64,000 bases of DNA from Symbiodinium natans (Eukaryota > Sar > Dinophyceae > Suessiales > Symbiodiniaceae): the NCBI GenBank assembly GCA_905221605.1, contig CAJNDS010000097.1, forward strand, positions 142,985 through 206,984, given 5' to 3'. Both the position numbers and the translations under genes were made by a program. Below the pieces are notes generated by a model. It searched no databases. It was not told the origin of the DNA and saw only the letters and a program-made list of their open reading frames with translations. Position 1 is the stretch's first letter, and every line of letters starts with the position of its first letter. Positions 22,437 through 34,252 of this stretch are shown here, piece by piece.

Positions 22437-24590
22437 GAGTATCAGGACGGAGACCTGGAAAAGGCTCTTGAGGAGTTTTGCGCTGTTGGAGTTGGCTTTG
22501 AGCCGTCGTGTGTGTGTGTGTGTGCATGGGATTGCATGGGGCTCTGTAATCTGCAGGAGTCAGGGGTGGTCGAGGAAGTGGTCGAGGAAGTCCAGATCGT
22601 TGAAGATGGTAATGCCGTAGACGAGATGCTGCTCGCAGAAGCAGCTCTTGCCGAGGACAGGATGGGCAGCAGGGCCCAGAGAAGGGGGGCAAGTAGGGTG
22701 TTGCACATTTTTTCGAGGGAAGTGTGTGGAATGCGCTGAGAGAATGCTGAAGAAGAAGAAGAAGAAGAAGAAGAAGAAGAAGAAGAAGAAGAAGAAGAAG
22801 AAGAAGAAGAAGAAGAAGAAGAAGAAGAAGAAGAAGAAGAAGAAGAAGAAGAAGCAGAAGAAGAAGAAGACGAAGAAGTCTCTCTCTGTTACTTTTGTGA
22901 GAGGATGCCGGCGAGGAGCTCCCAGAGGATCTCCCGGAGCTGTTGGAGGCCGCCTCCCTCACCCCGCTCTCCCCGCACAGTCGGACAACTCTGGAAACTC
23001 TGGCTCTGGTCTCGAAATAGAATGAGAGGGATGGGGGCAACACGTTGGTCTTTTCGGGCCCATGATTTTCTGGAGTATGGACTTTGTTTTGATGCCGACT
23101 GTTCTTTTTGTTATGCCGCTCCCTCATACCGCTCGTGTGTGTGTGTGTGTGTGGTGACTTTAAAAAAATGTCACGGAGTGGGGGGGATAAGAGAATAGGT
23201 GCAGATGACGAGGATGTGTGTGTGGCATTGGGAGTTGAGGCTGCTTGCTGCTTAGGAAGTTGAATGTTCAGTGCCGTGGGAGGCGCTCCCGGAGGAGCTG
23301 CCAGAAGATCTTCCGGAGGAACCGGAGCTCTGCCCCAGCCAAGCACAGTGAGAGGAGCTGATGGGTATCTTTTCTTTTTAGGAGCTGGAGCTCCAAGAGG
23401 AGGTCTTTGCCGAACTCGGCGTGGAGGATTCCCAAGAGGAGCGGCTCCTGACGGCAGGCATTTTGCCAGGTTTGCCAAGCAGAAGGCAGCAACGCACAGC
23501 AACGCAGGAGCTAAAGCTGGAAGAGGAGGTCCTCGCCGAACTGGGTGTGGAGGATTCCCAGGAGGAGCGTGCTGTTTGCCACGCGGGCTTTGCGGCAGAG
23601 TTGGCGTTTTCTGTTAGGCCATCGTTTTGGGGGACGATGAGGATGAGGTGCAATGGGCTTGCCGGAAAGAAGCATGTGTCTTCGCGCATGCTGCCGTTGC
23701 AGTTTCCGAGGACAACGAAGGAGTTCAAGATCATCTTATGGATGCAGTCGAAGGCTTGTTTGACACAAAGTTCTCTACATCGCTGCATTATTTCGGCGTT
23801 TAGGACAAGCCGTGGTTCCCTGAACTTGCTCACAGATTCCATAGCTGTGCATGTACTTGTGAGGATTATGGTGTACTTAGTTTTTTTTCCAGTGCTTCTA
23901 CGGTGTAGTCCGTTATGTTTTCCTCTCAACACTGCCCGCTAGAAGTTTTCTGCGTGGACCACGTCCAGTGTTGGACAGCTCTGCACTAAAGCTTCGCATG
24001 AAAACCATGTGGAGCTCAATTCCAGCGCAGGCACTTTACGCTTGAAGCGATTGCTATCTCAAGATGACGAGGTGCGACATCTTGCTATGGACAAGCAACA
24101 TCAAGACATCTAAGACCAACAACACGCTTGTTCACTTGCAGACCTTGCGGAGCACTCTCCTGAGTGTTCGTGTAGGCTCCAGAAGAAGCTCTCGCTGGCA
24201 AGAAACGCCGCACAAAGAAGGAGAGGTATTGCCACGGCATTGCAAACATACTTGCCTTCTTTCATGGCGGCAACAGTTCCTTTCGCCACATTGAGGACGA
24301 TGCAAGCCCTGCAGCTGATGAGGCATGGGCTGAGTTGCCGCGGATTTGGTGGGTTTGGTGGCATGGACAAGCAGCTGCAGGTCAGAATCCAGCAGCTGCT
24401 CACGCGATGGGGATTGCTGCAGGTCACGGTGTGCCAATTCAACTTCTGCTTCTTGCTGCTCTCAGCAGCCTTCGTGCTCAGATGCATAGCTGCGCAGCCT
24501 CACCAGGACAAGGTGACCAGATATGTTCTGGAGAGCCTGACGCCGGCCGAACTTCAGGCAATGCCTGTGCCCGACATTGAACATCATTGA
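22437..24590 (+). CDS. Acidic protein gene with duplicated exons, family unknown
   Basis: Candidate exons: 22437 on (EYQDGDLEKALEE); 22556 on (VVEEVVEEVQIVED); the GAA tract 22748-22876, which would read poly-Glu in frame; about 22900-23010 (AGEELPEDLPELLEA); about 23272-23340 (WEALPEELPEDLPEEPE); 23382 on and 23508 on (a repeated unit ending ELGVEDSQEE); about 23630-23800 (GDDEDEVQWACRKEA); about 24175-24240 (Arg/Lys-rich, KKLSLARNAAQRRR); about 24345-24420 (KQLQVRIQQLLTRWG); and about 24500-24590 (DKVTRYVLESLTPAEL, then a stop). I do not recognise the protein. The duplicated unit and the in-frame GAA tract suggest growth by slippage and local duplication. Exon boundaries are approximate, and the Arg-rich 3' exons may belong to another gene. 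Confidence 0.45.
22748..22876. repeat. GAA trinucleotide repeat (about 40 units)
   Basis: Almost pure GAA/AAG run. It reads Glu, Lys or Arg in the three + frames and Leu, Phe or Ser on the minus strand, so long frames across it are uninformative. Confidence 0.95.
23382..23575 (+). repeat. Tandem exon duplication, 126 bp period
   Basis: Units start at 23382 and 23508, both right after an AG acceptor. They encode ELELQEEVFAELGVE and ELKLEEEVLAELGVE, each continuing DSQEER. Related shorter units with ELPEDLPE lie at about 22910 and 23285. The differences are mostly conservative or silent, so both copies appear to be under protein-level constraint. Confidence 0.75.
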
Positions 24591-25534
24591 ACTGTTTCAA
24601 TGGTGATGACGATGCAGATGTTGGGCGACACCTACGTACCCGACAAGTTCAATCAGTGGCCTGTCGGGCAGTAGAACTTTGTGGAAACCGAAGTTTAGTA
24701 TTCATTACCAGATGCACATGCCACGGAAGCAGCCTTCCCAGGTGGCGAGGTCCTGGAGAGCTGATTGTTTGCCAGATTGCAGCAATGAAAGAGCGTGACT
24801 TTGCATCAATATCCAGGGTTTCAGAGTAGCTTCGACCAGCAGGTTGAGGTCCGGTCGAACTGGGGGTGTGTTTGCAAATTTGTGCATCGTTGTGCATTGA
24901 AACATTGTAGTGGCTAAGGAGTAGGAGCGGGTGGTGGAGCTGCTGATTCCATCGTGGCTTTCAGACACAGATGGAAGATGAACGCGGACGAAGAGGCCAG
25001 AGACATGTGTTGTGAGGCTTGCCACATGCCTGTGCCATGTTTTGCCAATGCACCCCCCCGCCACCCCACCCCCCCTCCAGTCCAGTCACTCCAAGCATTC
25101 CAATCGCTCTTCCGCAAAACAGGCCATGCTGCGAGGGTTGTCTCACAAGGATCTGCGGTATGTCATGCAGGACGCTCAAGAGGGTGAGTGCAGGGTTGAA
25201 AGCACGTCAATGTTAGCACTGGAGCAGGAGTTCGATGGTGAGACCTCACTTGAGGACTTTGGTGCCAGCTTGTGGGGGGTGTGTCCTGTGTGTCACCGCA
25301 TCTTGGAACGCCGGAGAAGATCCTTAGCTTGGGAGTGTGCAGAAGTTCAGGACTTTCTTCCACAGGCCAGTAGCTCTGTGGCCGATGAGTCCATTGCGGA
25401 GGGCACTCTGCCAGACGAGCCAGGCCAGCCTGTGGTCTCACGGCCGCTTGCATGACAGCGTATGAAAAGATTTGTAAGGTCTTGTAGGCTTGGGAGTTGG
25501 CTTCGGAGTGAGTTTGGGGGGTCAAGTTGAGAAG

Positions 25535-25606
25535 AGACCAAGTAGACCAAGTAGACCAAGTAGACCAAGTAGAGCAAGTAGAGCAACTAGAGCAAGTAGA
25601 CCAAGT
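25535..25606. repeat. Nine-base GACCAAGTA repeat
   Basis: About seven units of GACCAAGTA with variants GAGCAAGTA and GAGCAACTA, directly before the first exon placed for the methyltransferase. In one frame it reads RPS/RAS repeats, which could be a coding low-complexity N-terminus. Confidence 0.8.
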
Positions 25607-25614
25607 CGTTCGTT

Positions 25615-27215
25615 GAAGTGCCGATGTTCGATGTCACTGAGCCCAGGTTCAACCGTCTCGATCTCATCGATCCCTTGGCGGACTGCGCTGTGTTCGGGGA
25701 CGCCAACCTTAGCTTCGTGCCTTGGCTACCTGGCAACTGAGTGATTGAGAGTGTGTAGCTCCAGCGCAGCTTCATCTTTGACTTCTGTTGAGGCCCTGAA
25801 GCTGGCAAAGCACAGAGAGGTCAGAGTCTGAGAGCGTCATTTCGTGAACAGTCGGCCTGGACCTATCTGGACCCTGCATGCCTTCATGTGACTTCTCACC
25901 TGCCACAGGCTCTGGGAGATGTGGGAAGAGTTATTGCGACAACCTTTGAGACACTCGAATGTCTTCGCGAGCGTTACCAGGCAGCGTCGAACCCTGGACA
26001 CATCCTCTAAGGAAACTGCATCCGTTTCAGCAGAGCGTAAGAGTTTTTTTTGTCTCATTGGATTGTCTCAGTTGTCTCTGATTCAGCACTTTTACCGCTG
26101 ATCTGACGTCTGACGTCCTTCGGGACGCTTTGCAGATGAACGTGATGACATACACTCCACACACGTCGATCCTCCCTTCTTTCTCCTTCCCCCCACCCTT
26201 CTGAAGGGCTTCTGGGAAACTAGGGGCATGTTCCGCAGCCCTGCCAGGAAATTGATGCAACAATCAAGACTCTGGAAGGTCTGTATTCTGAGGCCAGAGG
26301 AACAGCGTGTTCTTTCATGGAATGTGCTCATGTGTCTTGGAGAGCCATAGGTCTACCACGGTGTGGACTGCACTCGAATTGCAGTGGACAGCCGGTTTCA
26401 CGGCATGGAGGCCGCACAACGAGACATAGACATGCTGCGTGTTGAAAGGCTTCCAGTGAGTAGCAGCTTTCGTGGTCATCCTGTTCAGGGCAGCCTGGGA
26501 GCAGTGTACTACAACTTTCCGCATGCCGGTGCTGTCAGCGGTTTTTTCGATGGTCCGCTGCTCAGTTGTGCTGCCACATTCGTCTGCGTTGAGATTTTCG
26601 GAGCCCCATCACATGAGGCCATCCCTGCGTCAACTGGCGCCACGAGAACCTGATGAGACTCTTTTTTCGAGCTCTTCGCTCCTTCATGAAGCCCGGAGGC
26701 CTGGTCAAGGCCAGAAGCCCAGAAGAGTGTTTTTGTCAATGTTTCTCACTGTTTTCTCATCCTCGTTTTCGAGTTCTAAGCTGCAGCGGAGCTGTGCTCT
26801 GCTAGGCTCTGCTAGGCTCTGCTAGGCTCTGCTGGGCTCTGCTACGCTCTGCTTCGGCCCAGGTTTCATCAAGCAAAGGTGCGGTTGGAGCCACTTGCCT
26901 GCATCTTTGGTGTGTTTTTTCTGCTGTTTTTGGGCTTCTTCATGCTTCGTCTGTCAACTGCCTCCTGGCAAGGTGAGATGTTACTACATCACGGAAGCAG
27001 CTCAGGAGAACGAGTTCGTTCACATTGAGACGCCACCTGGCGAGTAACTCCGCACAATGCCTCCTTCAACTCGACCCCACACACAACGAATCTCAGATTT
27101 GCGCGAGACCTCGGCCACTTCTCCAAGCTGCTTTTCCCCAGGATGCCATTCCAGGATTGGCACCTTCATCGGTATGGCCGCTCATACGGAGACAAGCGAG
27201 ATGTGCAGCTTGGTG
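25615..27215 (+). CDS. DUF2431 (BMT5-like) class I methyltransferase
   Basis: The exons chain in phase: about 25615-25716, 25793-25819, 25909-25980, 26248-26292, 26351-26455, 26489-26552, 26618-26709, 26973-27028 and 27142 on. Donors are GT, GT, GC, GC, GT, GT, GC and GA. The product follows the DUF2431 fold: a SAM-site strand FGDANLSF, a strand-helix VGRVIATTFETLECL, then VDCTRI, the diagnostic YYNFPHAG, a helix NLMRLFFRALRSF with PGG, and an end with GRSYGDKRD. Family knowledge: DUF2431 includes yeast Bmt5 (25S rRNA uridine N3-methylation), but related proteins have other or unknown targets. The glycine-rich loop is GDANLSF rather than the common GEGDFSF. The start codon and the 3' end beyond the TG repeat at 27261 are not fixed. 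A nucleolar rRNA role is inferred from the family only. Confidence 0.8.
26794..26852. repeat. CTCTGCTAGG 11-base repeat
   Basis: Five tandem units of GCTCTGCTAGG and variants inside a methyltransferase intron (26710-26972). Confidence 0.85.
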
Positions 27216-27257
27216 TTGCATTCTTAATCCAGCTAGCTGTTCGCCGAATATGCTTGC

Positions 27258-27260
<3 letters not shown>

Positions 27261-27336
<76 letters not shown>
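27261..27336. repeat. TG microsatellite
   Basis: Nearly pure TG run just 3' of the last recognised methyltransferase exon. Confidence 0.95.
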
Positions 27337-29411
27337 CGCGGGTGAGAGGGCGTTCTGCGCACTGTGGTAAGAACCTTCGGGGACGTCACGGAAGGGCAAG
27401 GTGGGTGACTGAGCGTGCCAGAGGCCTCGCGACCACCGCGCGTTCCTACTCCCTCCCACGTGGGCTCCATTTTGAATTTGGCATCAGCTCCGGTGCCAAA
27501 CTCCTCATCATGGGGTGTAAACCTAATTGTCAACGCATGCGCTCCGCCTCTATGCTTGGAACTATGGGCCCTCAGTGTGGTCCCTTACCCCTGTCTATAT
27601 TAGGGGGTCCGAAGTATGGGGTCTTTATTGTATGTCGCCGAGCCTCGGCAGCCGGGGCTGGCCGTGGGCGGAGCCTGCAGCTAAGAAAACCCAACAGCAT
27701 CGGATTACGGCTCCTCCAGGCGGTTTGGGCAGTTCCTGGTCTGCTTGTTCTAGACGCCTCTAAGCCAGCTTTCCACTCCAAGTAGTTCCTTGTGCGATCT
27801 TCCGGCAACCGGGGGCTCGTGATCTACTGAAGAAAGCATGAGGAAACACGAGGAGAGAGACAATCCGTAGAGAAGAAGAAGCCCGAGACTAGACTGCAGT
27901 AACGGTGTGCGAGAGAGCTGTCCAGGTATCGCAGGCCCGGTCAAGGCGAGGGCTACAACGTGCAACGCGCGGAAGCAGACATGGCCGCGAACTCAGTGCC
28001 AAACATATTGACAGGACGTGAGTTTCGAATAGTTTCGCTTTCAGCCACCTGTGTTGTGCATCTGCCGCTCGTGACACTTTCAGGTGTACACTTTCAAGTA
28101 TGTGGCTCGGACAAGCACTGGTGCGAGGGTTTCCAAGCATGGCGTGACCGCTAGCAGCGAAGCGATAGCTGCGGATGCTTGTACGCGTGAGCTGCAAGTT
28201 CCCCATGTGTAAGCCGGCTTAGCCAAGTAACCCTAAGTCACCCTACTGAAGTTGCCACTTGTACCAGGCACCGTCGGGTGAGACGTGCTGGCCCTGGATG
28301 GCTTATTGCTTGTTGGCACAAATGTTGCTCACCGATGCGATGCCTCTTTGAGCAAGCTGAGAGGCTTCCGCCACAAAGTATCCGCATGCCACCGAAGTTT
28401 GGTGTGCTGAAGTCGTGCCCAGATGGCCCGTTCAGGAGCCCTTGCTACCAAGATCAGCAAGCATAGCAAGCCACAGCCTCTCGCTTTGTGTCTCCCTGTT
28501 CTTCCAGGACGCTCTTCGGAGAGGCGCGGGAACGGCATGCCACTGCGAGCCCTGGCGACACAAAGCTGTCTAGGACATCGAGGGTCCGCATGTCCACACG
28601 TTGTGAAGTGAATGCCATCTCGGTTTGTTCATGTTTTCAGTGTTTTCGCTGCGCTGGGGCGGAGGGAGGCGGCCGGCCTGCCGAAGCCGAAGAGGCAAAA
28701 TGTGGCAAAAACACATTCCGAAGATGCCTCCGGTGGCACGCACGCAGCGTCGGCGTCACATGCGGCCTTCACAATGTGTCATCACGAGGTTAAGTTATGT
28801 GGTTTTGTGATGCGGAGTGACCTGGTAACGCGGGGCTGTGGCAATGCAAATTCAGCTCGGAATGTGGCATTAACGTGCGTTAGCAATGCGACGTCATGTG
28901 GTGTGATGCGGCGTGAGAAACGGACGTCGGATTTGGCAGATTGGTCTTCTCCCTTGCGCCAGCACCATATGCGATTTCATGGTTTCTGAATGTCGATGTT
29001 TTTTGCAGCCAAGGCTTTACAAGCGGTTTGTCACGGAGTGTTCAGGCACCCATGTTGGCTAGCCCGCTTGACGACGCGCCGGCGAAAAAGTCTGCTCTGA
29101 CATAATCCGGATTGAAAGTTGTTTGTAGAGACTGGGCAGCCGGTATGGCCAGGTCCAGGATCTAGGGGTGCTATGTCTTGTTCACGGCACGTGCTGTTGT
29201 TTGCTGGTGTATCCTCCCTGCTGCACGGCATCCATGCACAGTGCAATGTGACGTCCCGCATGTGAGCTGGCTCGCTTGCTGTACGTTCCACGGCACCGGT
29301 TGCGCGAAGCTTGTCTCTCAGATACCCTTGTGTGCTTGTGGCTGCTTGTGTCTGGAAAGGTTGAAATGAAAGCTTGGTCGAAATTGACGGGTGATAGGCT
29401 GCCTCAGGATC
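27337..29411. other. No gene assigned; isolated exon-like segments
   Basis: A short frame starts at 27981 (MAANSVPNILTG), and a segment at about 28640-28790 reads REAAGLPKPKRQNV then Ser/Ala-rich residues. Neither could be chained to other exons. The stretch 28790-28920 repeats words such as GTGATGCGG and CGTTAGCAATG. Confidence 0.35.
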
Positions 29412-29420
29412 CACAGCACA

Positions 29421-30210
29421 ATGGCCCGCCGAAGCGGCTCCGTTCTCCTTGCCGCCGCCCTGATGGCGGCAGTGGCCGGAGCCTTTGGGCGATTCGGTGT
29501 GGCAGCTGGTAAGATTTGCGGGTCGTGTCTCATTGATGCGAGGCCTTCTGGGGCTTCTCCTGCTTCGTGGCACCCAAGGGCGAGCCCGCGACTTTGTTGA
29601 TGGATGTCGCCGTCAAGAGGCACACACCGTGCCTCACACCACCCGCACTTTTTCAGATGTTTCTATCATGGCCTAAGGCCCGTCGTGGAGCAGCCGCAGT
29701 TGCGAGGGCAGGTGCTCCGAGCATGGCGCTGTGCACTTCCATGCGCTTCCATACGCGACTCGGTGCGATAATCACATGCTGGTGTTGTTGTGCTCCCACG
29801 GCACAGGCGCCCGTGGAAGCAGCACTGCTTGGAGCCGCCGCCGCGGTCGAAGACCTGGAACAATGGATGGGGGCGGGCAGACCGCACTCTTCGTCGGAGA
29901 TGCACTTGGTGAAATGTGGTGTGCCGAGGCCGTGCCGCAGGTTGCTCTGGCGGGCAACTCCGGCTATGCTCTGCTCCAGCTTGGATGGGTCCGCGACTCA
30001 GAGCCGATGGGCGCCGCATGGGGGGCCTGGCGTCGGATAGCAGTAGCACCTAGGCCGTCTTCATCATCAGCTTGGGGCCGGCGGTGCTGTTCTGGATCTA
30101 CTTCAACAAGTGCGGGCGCCCGGAGTCTGGCAGTCTTGCTGCTTTTGCCGGGTTGCTACAGCACCAGCGGTCGTTTTTTTAGCCCTTGTGCTAGGCCCGA
30201 GCTGCTGTGA
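29421..30210 (+). CDS. Small plastid-type membrane protein, array copy 1
   Basis: Six exons: 29421-29501, 29657-29707, 29807-29845, 29941-29988, 30054-30115 and 30195-30210. They sum to 297 nt (98 residues plus stop). Exon 1 encodes a hydrophobic signal-like start, MARRSGSVLLAAALMAAVAG. Exons 2 and 3 are Ala/Arg-rich like a plastid transit region (ARRGAAAVAR, APVEAALLGAAAA). Exons 4 and 5 form one membrane helix (ALLQLGW joined to AVFIISLGPAVLFWIYF), and the protein ends NKC-G-PELL. The layout (signal, transit, one helix) fits a small thylakoid subunit; the LGW..F pattern recalls PsbY, but that name is a guess. Exon 2 could instead start at 29678. This copy differs from the others by Gly for Ser at residue 6 and by its last intron. 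Confidence 0.65.
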
Positions 30211-31088
30211 GAGGTCACTTGGCCGAAAACATCAAAGGATTGGTTTGACTCGTTTTGACTCGCCGAATGCTCAGGTACACAAGCCGACAGTGCCTGCTTT
30301 TTCAAGGCCTGAATGTGCCCATGTTGTCAGCGCGTAAAGAAAACAAGCAAAGAACGGCCGTTTGCCCCAACCTAATGCGGACGGCTTGACGGCCCCTTTC
30401 GCAGAAACTCCGCGGAAGCAAAGACTGATACTAACTCCGCAGAAGGGTCTGCGGAAGCGAAGTCTTCTTGGAATGAAACATGTCTTCGCGGAAGCTTTGT
30501 GGAAGCCCGACAACTTCAGGCATACGCCGAACGGATGCCTTGCATCAAAACCCTTTTGGTATTGGGGCTGGCTGAGGGCTTGCGGCTTGCAATCGGTTTG
30601 CAGCACAACTTAGCTTCTGCACCTGAGATATCTGCACTTGCAGCCTGGAGCCAGCTGATGACACAGAACCAATCTGCAAGCACGCAATGTATCTCCCAAG
30701 CCAAGGCCCTTGTCGAGGGAATGGTACCATGTGCTTCTGTTCCAGGATTGCGGCACCACGTGGTCACCAATTGAGGTTAGCGTGGCTCTCCGGAAGGAGA
30801 ATCATGAAGGTGGCCTCGTGCGCAAGGTCAAAAAATGCAAGATTCGCCTTGCTGATGGTTCATGCTGATGCTGCCAAAGCCCGGCGTGGCGACATCATGC
30901 ATGCGCATGCCTGAAGACAGCGTTGCGCAGCGTTGGCTCGCCGCACACTTTTTGAGAGCTGCACTTGTCCAGCAAAGGGCCGGAGCCTCATTGCTCTTTG
31001 GGGGCTAGGATCCTTGTGTCAGGACAGATGTTGGGCATGCTGATTTGCAGCTGGCAAGTTGTTGCTCAGGCTGCTTGCTACCAGCACA

Positions 31089-31868
31089 ATGGCCCGCCGA
31101 AGCAGCTCCGTTCTCCTTGCCGCCGCTCTGATGGCGGCAGTGGCCGGAGCCTTTGGGCGATTCGGTGTGGCAGCTGGTAAGATTTGCGGCTCGTGGCTCA
31201 TTGATGCGAGGCCTTCTGGGGCTTCTCCTGCTTCGTGGCACCCAAGGGCGAGCCCGCGACTTTGTTGATGGATGTCGCCGTCAAGAGGCACACACCGTGC
31301 CTCACACCACCCGCACTTTTTCAGATGTTTCTATCATGGCCTAAGGCCCGTCGTGGAGCAGCCGCAGTTGCGAGGGCAGGTGCTCCGAGCATGGCGCTGT
31401 GCACTTCCATGCGCTTCCATACGCGACTCGGTGCGATAATCACATGCTGGTGTTGTTGTGCTCCCACGGCACAGGCGCCCGTGGAAGCAGCACTGCTTGG
31501 AGCCGCCGCCGCGGTCGAAGACCTGGAACAATGGATGGGGGCGGGCAGACCGCACTCTTCGTCGGAGATGCACTTGGTGAAATGTGGTGTGCCGAGGCCG
31601 TGCCGCAGGTTGCTCTGGCGGGCAACTCCGGCTATGCTCTGCTCCAGCTTGGATGGGTCCGCGACTCAGAGCCGATGGGCGCCGCATGGGGGGCCTGGCG
31701 ACGGATAGCAGTAGCACCTAGGCCGTCTTCATCATCAGCCTGGGGCCGGCGGTGCTGTTCTGGATCTACTTCAACAAGTGCGGGCGCCCGGAATTCACCC
31801 CCCGCTCTTTTTTTTGGAGTTCTGCCGTGCCAGCAGTCGGAGAGCCCACAAGGCCCGAGCTGCTGTGA
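31089..31868 (+). CDS. Small plastid-type membrane protein, array copy 2
   Basis: Exons: 31089-31169, 31325-31375, 31475-31513, 31609-31656, 31722-31783 and 31853-31868. The protein equals copy 1 except Ser at residue 6. The first intron would start GC at 31170; a GTAAG lies seven bases further on but gives a frame that stops. The last exon reads G then CCC GAG CTG CTG TGA. A possible trans-splice acceptor (TACCAG) lies four bases before the ATG, giving a very short leader. First gene of the exact 1192-bp array. Confidence 0.7.
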
Positions 31869-32280
31869 GCGACACTCGGCCGCACATCCACCCTGAAGCT
31901 TCCGTGATCGGTCTCTGGCAGTTGTGCCTGTTCAGGGTGTGAAGAGCCAGACGGTGATCGCTTCATCGCCTCACTGCAGTGTGCAGCGGTGCAGCTTCCC
32001 GGAGAAAAATGCGAAAGCGCTTCCACAGATTTCCCCAGCTTCGAACGCAACATGATGCTCCAACATGGTACGCTCGTGCTACGCTTCTGCCTCACGCACC
32101 CTCGAGGCATCGGATGTCCACATGTCTGGCTGCGCAGCGTTGGCTCGCCCGCACACTTTTTGAGAGCTGCACTTGTCCAGCAAGGGCCGGAGCCTCATTG
32201 CTCTTTGGGGGCTAGGATCCTTGTGTCCAGGACAGATGGCAGCTGGCAAGTTGTTGCTCAGGCTGCTTGCTACCAGCACA

Positions 32281-33060
32281 ATGGCCCGCCGAAGCAGCTC
32301 CGTTCTCCTTGCCGCCGCTCTGATGGCGGCAGTGGCCGGAGCCTTTGGGCGATTCGGTGTGGCAGCTGGTAAGATTTGCGGCTCGTGGCTCATTGATGCG
32401 AGGCCTTCTGGGGCTTCTCCTGCTTCGTGGCACCCAAGGGCGAGCCCGCGACTTTGTTGATGGATGTCGCCGTCAAGAGGCACACACCGTGCCTCACACC
32501 ACCCGCACTTTTTCAGATGTTTCTATCATGGCCTAAGGCCCGTCGTGGAGCAGCCGCAGTTGCGAGGGCAGGTGCTCCGAGCATGGCGCTGTGCACTTCC
32601 ATGCGCTTCCATACGCGACTCGGTGCGATAATCACATGCTGGTGTTGTTGTGCTCCCACGGCACAGGCGCCCGTGGAAGCAGCACTGCTTGGAGCCGCCG
32701 CCGCGGTCGAAGACCTGGAACAATGGATGGGGGCGGGCAGACCGCACTCTTCGTCGGAGATGCACTTGGTGAAATGTGGTGTGCCGAGGCCGTGCCGCAG
32801 GTTGCTCTGGCGGGCAACTCCGGCTATGCTCTGCTCCAGCTTGGATGGGTCCGCGACTCAGAGCCGATGGGCGCCGCATGGGGGGCCTGGCGACGGATAG
32901 CAGTAGCACCTAGGCCGTCTTCATCATCAGCCTGGGGCCGGCGGTGCTGTTCTGGATCTACTTCAACAAGTGCGGGCGCCCGGAATTCACCCCCCGCTCT
33001 TTTTTTTGGAGTTCTGCCGTGCCAGCAGTCGGAGAGCCCACAAGGCCCGAGCTGCTGTGA
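32281..33060 (+). CDS. Small plastid-type membrane protein, array copy 3
   Basis: Same six-exon structure, shifted 1192 bp from copy 2 (first exon 32281-32361, last exon 33045-33060). I see no difference from copy 2 within the gene body, including GCGGCTCGTGGCTC in intron 1 and GCGACGGATAG in intron 4. The deduced protein is identical to copy 2. Confidence 0.7.
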
Positions 33061-33472
33061 GCGACACTCGGCCGCACATCCACCCTGAAGCTTCCGTGAT
33101 CGGTCTCTGGCAGTTGTGCCTGTTCAGGGTGTGAAGAGCCAGACGGTGATCGCTTCATCGCCTCACTGCAGTGTGCAGCGGTGCAGCTTCCCGGAGAAAA
33201 ATGCGAAAGCGCTTCCACAGATTTCCCCAGCTTCGAACGCAACATGATGCTCCAACATGGTACGCTCGTGCTACGCTTCTGCCTCACGCACCCTCGAGGC
33301 ATCGGATGTCCACATGTCTGGCTGCGCAGCGTTGGCTCGCCCGCACACTTTTTGAGAGCTGCACTTGTCCAGCAAGGGCCGGAGCCTCATTGCTCTTTGG
33401 GGGCTAGGATCCTTGTGTCCAGGACAGATGGCAGCTGGCAAGTTGTTGCTCAGGCTGCTTGCTACCAGCACA

Positions 33473-34252
33473 ATGGCCCGCCGAAGCAGCTCCGTTCTCC
33501 TTGCCGCCGCTCTGATGGCGGCAGTGGCCGGAGCCTTTGGGCGATTCGGTGTGGTAGCTGGTAAGATTTGCGGGTCGTGTCTCATTGATGCGAGGCCTTC
33601 TGGGGCTTCTCCTGCTTCGTGGCACCCAAGGGCGAGCCCGCGACTTTGTTGATGGATGTCGCCGTCAAGAGGCACACACCGTGCCTCACACCACCCGCAC
33701 TTTTTCAGATGCTTCTATCATGGCCTAAGGCCCGTCGTGGAGCAGCCGCAGTTGCGAGGGCAGGTGCTCCGAGCATGGCGCTGTGCACTTCCATGCGCTT
33801 CCATACGCGACTCGGTGCGATAATCACATGCTGGTGTTGTTGTGCTCCCACGGCACAGGCGCCCGTGGAAGCAGCACTGCTTGGAGCCGCCGCCGCGGTC
33901 GAAGACCTGGAACAATGGATGGGGGCGGGCAGACCGCACTCTTCGTCGGAGATGCACTTGGTGAAATGTGGTGTGCCGAGGCCGTGCCGCAGGTTGCTCT
34001 GGCGGGCAACTCCGGCTATGCTCTGCTCCAGCTTGGATGGGTCCGCGACTCAGAGCCGATGGGCGCCGCATGGGGGGCCTGGCGTCGGATAGCAGTAGCA
34101 CCTAGGCCGTCTTCATCATCAGCTTGGGGCCGGCGGTGCTGTTCTGGATCTACTTCAACAAGTGCGGGCGCCCGGAATTCACCCCCCGCTCTTTTTTTTG
34201 GAGTTCTGCCGTGCCAGCAGTCGGAGAGCCCACAAGGCCCGAGCTGCTGTGA
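33473..34252 (+). CDS. Small plastid-type membrane protein, array copy 4
   Basis: First exon 33473-33553, last exon 34237-34252. The base after the first G of intron 1 is T here (GTAGCTGG) where copies 1-3 have C (GCAGCTGG). Intron 1 has GGGTCGTGTCTC as in copies 1 and 5. Intron 4 has the GCGTCGGATAG and AGCTTGG variants seen only in copy 1. Exon 2 begins ATGCTT where the others have ATGTTT (Leu for Phe, if that acceptor is used). Confidence 0.7.

Noticed and set aside
22417-23502. Long minus-strand frame with a poly-Leu stretch (361 codons)
   Set aside because: It is open only because it crosses the GAA tract, read as poly-Leu on the minus strand. The flanking peptide has no recognisable character, while the + strand shows conserved acidic exons.
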